64,000 bases of DNA from Fredinandcohnia quinoae. Its GTDB lineage: Bacteria; Bacillota; Bacilli; Bacillales; Bacillaceae_L. Shown piece after piece: positions 56,343 to 64,000 of this stretch. Position numbers and translations under genes: made by a program. The stretch is from positions 17,860 through 81,859 of the forward strand of contig NZ_JAKTTI010000019.1 in assembly GCF_022427965.1 (NCBI RefSeq), read 5' to 3'. The number at the start of each line of letters is the position of its first letter. The stretch's first letter is position 1. The notes beneath the pieces were generated by a model, which saw only the letters and a list, made by a program, of their open reading frames with translations, was not told the DNA's origin and did no database searches.

Positions 56343-56438
56343 TTAAGAGAGGGATTCTCTCTTAAATTAATGAATTTTAGCCGCTCGCACTTTGTGCATA
56401 TTCCATTTTACGTTTTCGTAAATGGAATGGGCGGTTTT
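56343..56438 (+). terminator. Two stem-loops after fbaA
   Basis: First, TTAAGAGAG / CTCTCTTAA at 56343-56365 (no T run). Second, a larger stem with CCATTTTACG / CGTAAATGG core inside CCGCTC...GGGCGG at 56381-56434, followed by TTTTCTTG, the stronger terminator. Confidence 0.75.
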
Positions 56439-56503
56439 CTTGTGTAAGGGGATGAAAACGCCATCATTCGTGTTTATTCTACAAATTATTGGAGGGGAAG
56501 TAG

Positions 56504-57148
56504 ATGAAGTTTTTTATCGATACAGCTAATCTTGATGAAATCCGTGAGGTCCATTCTTTAGGTGTTTTAGATGGTGTAACAACGAATCCAAGCCTTGTGG
56601 CGAAGGAAAATATCTCATTCCACGACCGTCTTCGTGAAATTACTGATCTTGTAGCTGGTTCTGTAAGTGCAGAAGTTATTGCAACGGATGCTCCTGGCAT
56701 GATTGAAGATGGGCTAGAACTTGCTAAAATCGCTCCAAATATTACGATAAAGGTACCTATGACCCCTGATGGATTAAAAGCAGTCAAAGTATTTTCGGAA
56801 AAAAATATTAAAACAAACGTAACCCTCATCTTTTCAGCGAATCAAGCACTACTAGCAGCAAGGGCAGGTGCATCTTATGTCTCACCATTTCTTGGAAGAT
56901 TAGATGATATCGGACATAATGGACTTGATCTTATATCAACAATATCACAAATTTTTGATATTCACGGAATTGATACTGAGATTATTGCTGCATCCATTCG
57001 ACACCCAATACATATTACCGAAGCCGCGACACGTGGTGCTCATATTGCAACAGTCCCATATAAGACTATCCTACAATTATTTAATCACCCATTAACAGAT
57101 CAAGGAATTGAAAAGTTCTTAGCTGATTGGAGTAATCGTACTAAATAG
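56504..57148 (+). CDS. tal: Transaldolase / fructose-6-phosphate aldolase family (YwjH)
   Basis: 214 residues, the short TalC/FSA subfamily: [46 protein letters not shown] with the Schiff-base Lys in [26 protein letters not shown] and [14 protein letters not shown]. In B. subtilis it acts as transaldolase in the pentose phosphate pathway. GGAGGGGAA precedes the ATG. Confidence 0.92.
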   Translation: MKFFIDTANLDEIREVHSLGVLDGVTTNPSLVAKENISFHDRLREITDLVAGSVSAEVIATDAPGMIEDGLELAKIAPNITIKVPMTPDGLKAVKVFSEKNIKTNVTLIFSANQALLAARAGASYVSPFLGRLDDIGHNGLDLISTISQIFDIHGIDTEIIAASIRHPIHITEAATRGAHIATVPYKTILQLFNHPLTDQGIEKFLADWSNRTK

Positions 57149-57413
57149 CATTCATTTGATGTAGTCCTTATACCACATATGTAGTAGAGGAAAATATTGC
57201 TTTTGTGAAATTTTTTTCAAAACCATACATGATTTTTGGTTTTTCGTGTAAACTATGAAATAATACTCGTACAACTATGAATTACTCAAATGTCAAAAAA
57301 TTCCATAAAGTGAAGAGGAGAATAAATTCGTATTGACGTATTTGTGCCTAGATTTCAGATGATTTTCTGGATAAATCTGAGCATCCGCCATCTTCGCTAG
57401 AAGGGAGACATGA

Positions 57414-58700
57414 ATGGAAAAACTAAAAATAGCAGGCGGCTATCCTTTGAAGGGCTCTGTGAAAATTAGTGGTGCTAAAAACAGTGCTGTTGCACTAATA
57501 CCAGCGACAATACTAGCGGAGTCACCAGTAACGATTGAGGGACTACCTGATATATCTGACGTCCAAATTTTAGGTGGATTACTTGAGGAAATTGGCGGTA
57601 AGGTTGCATTAACTAATGATGAAATTTATGTTGACCCATCGAACATTGTCTCAATGCCACTACCAAACGGAAGGGTCAAGAAATTACGTGCTTCTTATTA
57701 TTTAATGGGAGCAATGCTTGGCCGCTTTAAAAAGGCGGTAATTGGTCTGCCTGGTGGGTGTCACTTAGGTCCTCGTCCTATCGACCAACATATTAAAGGG
57801 TTTGAAGCCTTAGGTGCAAAGGTCACAAATGAACAAGGTGCGATTTATTTGCGTGCCGATGAATTACGTGGGGCACGAATCTACTTAGATGTAGTCAGTG
57901 TCGGTGCAACAATTAATATTATGCTTGCGGCTGTACGAGCAAAAGGTCGGACGATTATTGAGAATGCAGCGAAGGAACCTGAAATTATTGATGTGGCAAC
58001 CTTACTAACAAGTATGGGTGCGAAAATCAAGGGTGCTGGAACAGATGTCATTCGAATTGATGGTGTAGACAGTCTACGTGGTTGTCGTCATTCCATCATT
58101 CCAGACAGGATTGAAGCAGGTACTTATATGATTATTGGAGCTGCCATGGGCGAAGGAGTGATGATTGATAATGTCATTCCACTTCACCTTGAATCGCTTA
58201 TAGCAAAATTTCGCGAAATGGGCGTTATTGTCGAAACAAGCAATGATCAAATATGGATTGCTGGAAACAAGGATTTAAAATCGGTCGATATTAAAACTCT
58301 AGTGTATCCTGGATTTCCTACTGACTTACAACAACCATTCACATCACTGTTAACTAGAGCGAATGGCACAGGAGTTGTGACTGATACGATTTATGGTGCA
58401 AGGTTCAAGCATATCGATGAATTACGAAGAATGAATGCGCAAATCAAGGTTGAAGGTCGTTCAGCTATTGTCACGGGACCAGTTCAACTTCAAGGTGCGA
58501 AAGTAAAGGCAAGTGATTTGCGTGCAGGTGCTTCCCTAGTTGTTGCTGGCTTAATGGCTGAAGGTGTTACAGAAATTACTGGTCTTGAGCACATTGATCG
58601 TGGTTATAGCCATCTTGAAGAAAAGCTGACAGGTCTCGGTGCAACAATATGGCGTGAGAATCTTACAGAGGCAGAAATTGAACAAGTACAAAACTCATGA
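57414..58700 (+). CDS. murAB: UDP-GlcNAc 1-carboxyvinyltransferase MurA2
   Basis: First committed step of peptidoglycan synthesis, 428 residues. The active-site Cys116 is in [14 protein letters not shown]; other parts [16 protein letters not shown] at the N-terminus and [22 protein letters not shown] near the end. The presence of Cys means fosfomycin sensitivity is expected. Its position between tal and glpX is that of the second MurA (murAB/murZ) of Bacillus. GAAGGGAGA precedes the ATG. Confidence 0.94.
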   Translation: MEKLKIAGGYPLKGSVKISGAKNSAVALIPATILAESPVTIEGLPDISDVQILGGLLEEIGGKVALTNDEIYVDPSNIVSMPLPNGRVKKLRASYYLMGAMLGRFKKAVIGLPGGCHLGPRPIDQHIKGFEALGAKVTNEQGAIYLRADELRGARIYLDVVSVGATINIMLAAVRAKGRTIIENAAKEPEIIDVATLLTSMGAKIKGAGTDVIRIDGVDSLRGCRHSIIPDRIEAGTYMIIGAAMGEGVMIDNVIPLHLESLIAKFREMGVIVETSNDQIWIAGNKDLKSVDIKTLVYPGFPTDLQQPFTSLLTRANGTGVVTDTIYGARFKHIDELRRMNAQIKVEGRSAIVTGPVQLQGAKVKASDLRAGASLVVAGLMAEGVTEITGLEHIDRGYSHLEEKLTGLGATIWRENLTEAEIEQVQNS

Positions 58701-58712
58701 TGATTTTCAGCG

Positions 58713-58740
58713 CTCCCACTTACAAAAGTGGGAGTTTTCG
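58713..58740 (+). terminator. Intrinsic terminator of murAB
   Basis: CTCCCACTT / AAGTGGGAG stem with ACAA loop followed by TTTTCG. Confidence 0.85.
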
Positions 58741-58794
58741 TGTAGACTAAAAGTGAAGTTTTTGGTAAGTTGACACCGATGGGGAGGGGTACGT

Positions 58795-59757
58795 ATGGAA
58801 AGAAGTTTGTCAATGGAATTAGTACGGGTTACAGAAGCAGCTGCATTAGCATCGGCACGTTGGATGGGACGAGGTAAAAAGGATGAAGCAGATGGTGCAG
58901 CTACTTCAGCAATGAGAGACGTATTCGATACAATACCAATGAAGGGGCAAGTTGTGATCGGTGAAGGAGAAATGGACGAGGCACCAATGCTATATATTGG
59001 TGAAAAGTTAGGGACAGGCTATGGTCCACGTGTAGATGTTGCTGTTGACCCGTTAGAGGGAACGAATATTGTGGCATCGGGTGGATGGAATGCCCTTTCT
59101 GTTTTAGCGGTAGCAGATCACGGAAATTTACTTCATGCTCCGGACATGTATATGGATAAAATTGCAGTAGGACCGGAGGCGGTCGGACTCATTGATATTA
59201 ATGCTCCCGTAATTGATAATCTGAAAGCGGTAGCGAAGGCGAAAAATAAGGACATTGAAGATATTGTTGCAACCGTTCTCAATCGCCAAAGGCATGAGCA
59301 TATTATTACCCAGCTAAGGGAAGCAGGGGCGAGAATTAAATTAATCAATGATGGTGACGTTGCAGGGGCAATCAATACAGCTTTCGATCATACTGGGGTT
59401 GACATATTATTTGGGCAAGGCGGTGCACCTGAAGGAGTACTTGCTGCTGTTGCCTTAAAATGTCTAGGTGGTGAAATCCAAGGTCGCTTATTACCGCAGA
59501 ATGACGAGGAAATGTCACGTTGTATTAAGATGGGGCTAGATGTCTCAAAGGTGTTACGAATGGAAGATCTCGTAACAGGTGATGATGCAATTTTTGCAGC
59601 AACCGGTGTTACAGATGGGGAATTGTTAAGAGGAGTACAATTTAAAGGGACTATTGGTACTACCCACTCTATCGTAATGCGTGCAAAATCTGGAACTGTA
59701 AGATTTATAGATGGAAGACATAGTTTGAAGAAAAAACCTAATTTGGTAATTAAATAG
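58795..59757 (+). CDS. glpX: Class II fructose-1,6-bisphosphatase GlpX
   Basis: Gluconeogenic phosphatase, 320 residues: [70 protein letters not shown] and [20 protein letters not shown]. The Asp/Glu metal-binding pattern is intact. In B. subtilis the homologue is YwjI. GGGGAGGGG stands before the ATG. It is followed by a strong terminator and the rho leader. Confidence 0.96.
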   Translation: MERSLSMELVRVTEAAALASARWMGRGKKDEADGAATSAMRDVFDTIPMKGQVVIGEGEMDEAPMLYIGEKLGTGYGPRVDVAVDPLEGTNIVASGGWNALSVLAVADHGNLLHAPDMYMDKIAVGPEAVGLIDINAPVIDNLKAVAKAKNKDIEDIVATVLNRQRHEHIITQLREAGARIKLINDGDVAGAINTAFDHTGVDILFGQGGAPEGVLAAVALKCLGGEIQGRLLPQNDEEMSRCIKMGLDVSKVLRMEDLVTGDDAIFAATGVTDGELLRGVQFKGTIGTTHSIVMRAKSGTVRFIDGRHSLKKKPNLVIK

Positions 59758-59767
59758 AATAGAATAT

Positions 59768-59797
59768 GGGCGAGGTTTATCTCGCTCACTTTTTTCC
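59768..59797 (+). terminator. Intrinsic terminator of glpX
   Basis: GGGCGAG / CTCGCTC stem with a 6-nt loop followed by ACTTTTTT. Confidence 0.85.
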
Positions 59798-59907
59798 AAT
59801 AAAAATATTCTTATTGATTAAAAACAGGATTTTGGGGTAAAATAAGGAGAACTGTCTACTAAACATATTATGGCGCTCTATTCATTCTCGTATAGCCTAG
59901 GAGAATT

Positions 59908-60009
59908 ATGCCACCCATATTTACGAAATACTTTACTTCAATAGCAAACCTTCATATGCTTCTAATCATTCCATCCATATCTTTTCATAAACGTTTTATC
60001 AAGCGTTAG
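59908..60009 (+). CDS. Possible 33-residue leader ORF upstream of rho
   Basis: ATG 59908 is 4 nt after AGGAG and opens a 33-codon frame to TAG 60007-60009. The product is hydrophobic in the middle and basic at the end (HKRFIKR). It ends 113 bp before rho. No family known; may be chance, but the site is placed where the rho leader should lie. The rest of 59798-60122 shows no other feature. Confidence 0.2.
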   Translation: MPPIFTKYFTSIANLHMLLIIPSISFHKRFIKR

Positions 60010-60122
60010 CTTTTTTATAAGAGAAAGTCGGACTTTATTTGTTATTAAGTTCGAGTGGGGGAACAGGTTGAATTTCTATTTACAATTAAGTAATCATTTA
60101 AAAAATTAAAGAGTGGTGTCCA

Positions 60123-61400
60123 ATGAGTATTACAATATCAAGTCTTGAAAACATGAAACTTAAAGAATTATATGAATTGGCTAAAGAGTTTAAAGTTTCA
60201 TATTACAGTAAATTAAGTAAAAAAGAACTTATTTTTGCCATATTAAAAGCCCGTGCAGAACAAGACGGCCTTCTATTTATGGAAGGTGTTCTTGAAATTA
60301 TTCAATCAGAAGGTTTTGGTTTTTTACGACCAATTAATTATTCTCCAAGTTCAGAAGATATCTATATTTCAGCTTCACAAATTAGACGTTTTGATTTGAG
60401 AAATGGTGATAAAGTATCCGGTAAAGTACGACCACCAAAGGAAAATGAACGATACTATGGTTTACTGCATGTAGAAGCAGTGAACGGAGATGACCCTGAA
60501 TCAGCGAAAGAGCGTGTCCATTTCCCTGGATTAACCCCGCTATATCCAGATCGCCATATCGTATTAGAAACGAAGCCGAATCATATTTCAACGAGAATTA
60601 TGGACTTGCTTGCACCTGTTGGATTTGGACAACGTGGTTTAATTGTTGCTCCTCCGAAGGCAGGTAAAACAATGCTATTAAAGGAAATTGCTAATAGTAT
60701 TACAACAAATCATCCTGAGGCAGAATTAATTGTTTTATTAATTGATGAACGTCCAGAGGAAGTAACTGATATCGAACGATCTGTCGCTGGTGATGTTGTT
60801 AGCTCAACATTCGATGAAGTGCCGGAAAACCATATTAAAGTGGCAGAACTGGTACTAGAGCGTGCAATGCGTCTTGTAGAACATAAAAAGGACGTTATTA
60901 TTTTAATGGACAGCATTACACGACTTGCAAGAGCATATAATCTCGTGATTCCACCAAGTGGACGTACATTATCAGGGGGGATTGATCCCGCGGCCTTTCA
61001 TCGTCCAAAACGATTCTTTGGAGCAGCAAGAAACATTGAAGAAGGCGGTAGCTTAACAATTTTGGCCACTGCCCTGGTTGAAACTGGCTCTCGTATGGAT
61101 GATGTCATTTATGAAGAATTTAAAGGTACGGGTAATATGGAATTACACCTTGACCGTTCATTGGCAGAAAGACGTATTTTCCCTGCAATCGATATTCGTC
61201 GTTCTGGTACAAGGAAAGAAGAATTGCTTATTCCGAAAGATCATCTTGATAAATTATGGGCAATTCGTAAAGCAATGTCTGACTCACCAGATTTTGCCGA
61301 AAAGTTTTTACGTAAATTGAAGCAATCTAAGACAAATGCTGAATTTTTCGAAGTACTTGATGCTGAGAAGAAAGCGGCAATTGCTAGACGAAACCAGTAG
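60123..61400 (+). CDS. rho: Transcription termination factor Rho
   Basis: RNA-dependent ATPase helicase, 425 residues. The N-terminal Rho-N domain ([24 protein letters not shown]) is followed by the RNA-binding cold-shock-like domain ([10 protein letters not shown]) and the RecA-type ATPase with Walker A ([16 protein letters not shown]) and Walker B ([17 protein letters not shown]), then the Q-loop region [13 protein letters not shown]. No insertion. Long upstream leader. Confidence 0.97.
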   Translation: MSITISSLENMKLKELYELAKEFKVSYYSKLSKKELIFAILKARAEQDGLLFMEGVLEIIQSEGFGFLRPINYSPSSEDIYISASQIRRFDLRNGDKVSGKVRPPKENERYYGLLHVEAVNGDDPESAKERVHFPGLTPLYPDRHIVLETKPNHISTRIMDLLAPVGFGQRGLIVAPPKAGKTMLLKEIANSITTNHPEAELIVLLIDERPEEVTDIERSVAGDVVSSTFDEVPENHIKVAELVLERAMRLVEHKKDVIILMDSITRLARAYNLVIPPSGRTLSGGIDPAAFHRPKRFFGAARNIEEGGSLTILATALVETGSRMDDVIYEEFKGTGNMELHLDRSLAERRIFPAIDIRRSGTRKEELLIPKDHLDKLWAIRKAMSDSPDFAEKFLRKLKQSKTNAEFFEVLDAEKKAAIARRNQ

Positions 61401-61606
61401 GTAGTTTGAAAAGCTTGTGACATGCTATTTATTTTTCCAAGGATATATTTCATTAATTAACTTTTTTTAACAAAAGGATTAAGTTGCAAATATGAGTATA
61501 CCTTGTTATAATTTCAACATGTGCGTTTTAGCTATTTGAGTTTTATTCAAGTACTAAGACGTAACTCTGTTTCGAATATGATTCAGGGCGGAAGGAGATG
61601 AGACGA

Positions 61607-61807
61607 ATGAAAGCTGGAATTCATCCAAACTACAAAAAAGTTATGGTGAAATGTGCTTGTGGTAACGAATTTGAAACTGGTTCTGTTAATAATGAGATAC
61701 GCGTTGAGGTTTGCTCAGAGTGTCACCCATTCTATACAGGACGTCAAAAATTCGCTGATGCAGGTGGACGTGTAGATAAATTCAACAAAAAATACGGTAT
61801 TAAATAA
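61607..61807 (+). CDS. rpmE: 50S ribosomal protein L31
   Basis: 66 residues from ATG 61607 ([16 protein letters not shown]), with GAAGGAG 9 nt upstream; the ATG at 61598 would put the Shine-Dalgarno against the start codon and adds residues absent in the family. The zinc-binding cysteines ([20 protein letters not shown]) are present, so this is the zinc-containing L31 form. Confidence 0.97.
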   Translation: MKAGIHPNYKKVMVKCACGNEFETGSVNNEIRVEVCSECHPFYTGRQKFADAGGRVDKFNKKYGIK

Positions 61808-61825
61808 TACTGTTTTAAACAAGTC

Positions 61826-61862
61826 AAAAACAGGCAAGTTTTTACTCCTTGCCTGTTTTTTA
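61826..61862 (+). terminator. Intrinsic terminator of rpmE
   Basis: AAAAACAGGCAAG / CTTGCCTGTTTTT stem with T-rich end. Confidence 0.93.
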
Positions 61863-61977
61863 TGTAAATTATTCATTTTCCTCTTACCAATAATCGAAAA
61901 TCAAACATAGAATTTCCTCAAAAATGCGGTCAATCATTTGACTCGAAAAGAGTGAGCGAGGAAAAGGAGGCCGTTGC

Positions 61978-62598
61978 ATGTATGTTATGAAGCAAAGTGG
62001 CTGGCTTGAAGTCATCTGCGGAAGTATGTTTTCCGGAAAATCAGAAGAACTAATACGACGTGTTCGTCGTACACAATTTGCAAAACAAACAGTCCAAGTA
62101 TTCAAACCAAAAATTGATAATCGATATAGTGATGATGAGGTTGTTTCACACAATGGAACAGCAGTTATTGCAAAACCAATTGCAAGATCTGTTGACATAT
62201 TGAAAGAAGTGACTGCAAAAACGGATGTCGTTGCTATCGATGAAGTTCAGTTTTTTGATGATGACATCGTGCATGTCGTACAAGCACTTGCTAATCAAGG
62301 ACATCGCGTAATTGTTGCCGGTCTGGATCAAGACTTTCGTGGGGAACCATTTGGGAAGGTACCAGAACTAATGTCACTCGCTGAGCTTGTAACAAAGCTT
62401 CAGGCGGTTTGTACAGTATGTGGTTCGCCATCTAGTCGAACACAGAGATTGATTAACGGTTCTCCGGCATCATACGATGACCCGATAATCCTTGTCGGAG
62501 CATCTGAATCCTATGAAGCTCGTTGTCGACACCATCATGAAGTACCAGGTGCACCAGTACCTGAATCTTTCATTCAAACAAATAAAATGGGAATATAA
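61978..62598 (+). CDS. tdk: Thymidine kinase
   Basis: 206 residues. P-loop [18 protein letters not shown] near the N-terminus, catalytic Glu and motif [12 protein letters not shown], the lid and zinc site [16 protein letters not shown] and CRHHHEV. Phosphorylates thymidine in the salvage pathway. AAAGGAGG is 7 nt before the ATG. rho-rpmE-tdk order as in B. subtilis. Confidence 0.97.
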   Translation: MYVMKQSGWLEVICGSMFSGKSEELIRRVRRTQFAKQTVQVFKPKIDNRYSDDEVVSHNGTAVIAKPIARSVDILKEVTAKTDVVAIDEVQFFDDDIVHVVQALANQGHRVIVAGLDQDFRGEPFGKVPELMSLAELVTKLQAVCTVCGSPSSRTQRLINGSPASYDDPIILVGASESYEARCRHHHEVPGAPVPESFIQTNKMGI

Positions 62599-62630
62599 AC
62601 GTACTTCCTCTTAAGGGAGTACGTTTTGTT
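62598..62630 (+). terminator. Intrinsic terminator of tdk
   Basis: AACGTACTTCC / GGGAGTACGTT stem followed by TTGTTATTG. The same 11-mer arm recurs in the hairpin at 63921. Confidence 0.8.
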
Positions 62631-62809
62631 ATTGTCTCCTACTAATTTCTCACTTACCTCGGGAAGAGCTACCTACCACAATAATCAATCATTACAGGTA
62701 TTAACCTATTTTGTCATACATTGCATACATTTCTATATTTTGTTAATATATACTTGTTTTTAAAGGCGATTATTTAATTCATTTAATATGTAATTAAGGA
62801 GACTTAGAA

Positions 62810-63868
62810 ATGGAGCATTTAAATATCACATTTGATTTGGTAGGTAGTTCACTTGGTGAAGATATTTTTTCAGATCAAGGGATTTTGTTATTAAAGAAAG
62901 GGACGATTTTAAAAGAAGTTCATATACTTTTATTACAAAAATACCGTTTCGGTACTAAGGTAACGGTTGATTCTACAACAAATGAAATAGTAACTGAAGA
63001 AAATGAGTTATCTAGTTCAAAGCCTTATAAATCTTTTCAATCCTATATTAAAGATACATTTCAATTGTTCTTAAAAGATAAATATATTGATTTAGTAGAC
63101 TTAAGAGAGAAGTATTTTAGTTTAATAGAAGTATCTTTAAGTGATTTTTCAATCATGAGGGTACTTCAAAGTGAGGTAAAAAAAGAGGATTATCTATATC
63201 AACATAGTATAAATGTGGGGATATTTTCTGCGATTATTGGTAAATTGTTAGGCTTCAATAAAAAGGATTGCTTGTTACTTGCAGAAATGGGCCTATGGCA
63301 TGATATAGGGATGTTTAATATCGATAAAAACATTCTTGAAAAGGAAGGGCCACTTCTAGATGATGAATTCCAGAGAGTACAGAAGCATACGAAGATGGGA
63401 TACAATTTATTAAGATCCTTTACCGAAATGGAACCAATTATATCAACGTCTGCTCTACTTCATCATGAGCGATTAAATGGCAGCGGTTACCCAAGACAAC
63501 TTAATGAAAGTGATATTCCTTATTTGGTTCAGGTTATTTCTGTAGCTGATTGCTTTAATGCAATGGGGATGAAAACCAATTATGGAGAGAAGAAATCTGA
63601 TTTCGCAGGAGTATATGAGCTTGTTAAAGAAGCCTTCAACAATCGCCTAAATCCAGCTATTGTTATTCCTTTTGTTCGATACATTATGAGACAAAATCTA
63701 TACGAAAAGGTCGTTCTAAGCAATGGAGATGATGCTGAAGTCATTTTTATTCATGATAATGAACCACATCAGCCATTGGTAAAAGTACAAAATGAATATA
63801 TTGATTTGCGTAAAGATTCATCTTTAAAAATAGTTAGTTTAATGCAAAAGCAATCAGTACTAAAGTAA
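62810..63868 (+). CDS. HD-GYP domain protein (putative cyclic-di-GMP phosphodiesterase)
   Basis: 352 residues, soluble. Residues ~1-115 have no recognised domain; the C-terminal ~200 are HD-GYP, with HD at 164-165 (WHDIGM), HHERLNGSGYP at 218-228 (GYP 226-228) and SVADCFNAMG. The usual Asp before Gly in the HHExxDGxGYP motif is Asn here, a substitution also found in active homologues. It may degrade cyclic-di-GMP or be a binding protein. It stands between tdk and the edge, flanked by near-identical hairpins. GGAGAC precedes the ATG. Confidence 0.85.
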   Translation: MEHLNITFDLVGSSLGEDIFSDQGILLLKKGTILKEVHILLLQKYRFGTKVTVDSTTNEIVTEENELSSSKPYKSFQSYIKDTFQLFLKDKYIDLVDLREKYFSLIEVSLSDFSIMRVLQSEVKKEDYLYQHSINVGIFSAIIGKLLGFNKKDCLLLAEMGLWHDIGMFNIDKNILEKEGPLLDDEFQRVQKHTKMGYNLLRSFTEMEPIISTSALLHHERLNGSGYPRQLNESDIPYLVQVISVADCFNAMGMKTNYGEKKSDFAGVYELVKEAFNNRLNPAIVIPFVRYIMRQNLYEKVVLSNGDDAEVIFIHDNEPHQPLVKVQNEYIDLRKDSSLKIVSLMQKQSVLK

Positions 63869-63920
63869 TTAATGAGAGAATAATATGTTCACCATTACTT
63901 GTAGTTAATACATAAAAAAA

Positions 63921-63947
63921 AACGTACTTCCATTGAGGAAGTACGTT
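63921..63947 (-). terminator. Stem-loop with T run on the minus strand
   Basis: AACGTACTTCC / GGAAGTACGTT stem, loop ATTGA. The A run before it becomes T7 on the minus strand, so it can terminate a gene coming from the right; it may also stop the HD-GYP transcript. Confidence 0.8.
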
Positions 63948-63956
63948 CAGATTGTC

Positions 63957-63999
63957 GACAAAAGGCACCGAGAGGAATCCCTCTCGGTGCCTTTTGTCA
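63957..63999. terminator. Long stem-loop at the window edge
   Basis: GACAAAAGGCACCGAGAGG / CTCTCGGTGCCTTTTGTC, an about 18-bp stem with a small loop; symmetrical, so usable from both strands. Only the left flank of what follows is seen. Confidence 0.75.
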
Positions 64000-64000
64000 T

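Noticed and set aside
62810..63868. Inactive HD-GYP because of Asn in the HHExxDG motif
   Set aside because: The metal-binding HD, HH and GYP residues are intact, so inactivity cannot be claimed from this change.

Overview
The window looks like the chromosome of a low-GC, endospore-forming Firmicute of the family Bacillaceae. Evidence is the spore genes (alpha/beta SASP, gerQ, cwlJ, rsfA, spo0F), strong Shine-Dalgarno sites, and a gene order that, from memory, follows the B. subtilis ywd-ywf-ywg-ywh-ywi-ywj block through to rho-rpmE-tdk. I cannot name the species. I saw no rRNA or tRNA genes, prophage, transposase or CRISPR-cas.

Layout. 1-10.2 kb is a sugar-uptake island: the end of a membrane protein gene, a GH31 alpha-glucosidase, a LacI regulator, a CUT1 ABC importer (binding protein and two permeases) behind a perfect cre-type operator, and a sensor operon with a membrane-anchored sugar-binding protein, a YesM-type kinase and a YesN-type regulator. 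10.4-13.7 kb holds a HAD phosphatase, a SASP, HU (hupA) with a possible leader peptide, a 52-bp tandem repeat and small conserved genes including ywdI. 13.7-16.2 kb is a 5-oxoprolinase operon (pxpBAC). 16.2-25.3 kb carries ywdK, gerQ-cwlJ, hemQ, pta, lipL, rsfA, ywfO and ywgA, with a short decayed stretch near 21.2-21.8 kb. 25.4-33 kb has a purine permease, ywhB, ywhC, ywhD, pbpG, speE and speB. 33-35.9 kb has modBA and their probable regulator, then a small oxidase-like membrane protein. 36.3-39.7 kb has ywiB, argS and a cardiolipin synthase.

39.8-51.2 kb is a fatty and branched-chain acyl-CoA cluster: a FadF-type iron-sulfur oxidoreductase, thiolase, 3-hydroxyacyl-CoA dehydrogenase, two acyl-CoA dehydrogenases, a TetR regulator and a fused isobutyryl-CoA mutase. 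A FadR-type box sits inside the fadF promoter and a weaker copy lies before the thiolase. 51.6-62.6 kb is housekeeping: rpoE, pyrG with its G-run attenuator leader, ywjG, spo0F with a sigma-H promoter, fbaA, a transaldolase, murA2, glpX, rho, rpmE and tdk. An HD-GYP gene bracketed by two near-identical hairpins closes the window.

The most unusual signal is a set of intergenic arrays in which a short degenerate core recurs every 20 bp almost without drift: 19,951-20,170 (11 units), 35,963-36,152 (10 units), 45,621-45,949 (14 units, opposite orientation) and a 3-unit array with a different core at 25,301-25,360. The sequence between cores is not conserved, so these are neither ordinary tandem repeats nor CRISPR. 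Two structured repeats (28,506-28,720 and a 142-bp element with 10-bp terminal inverted repeats at 51,443-51,584) are a separate class.
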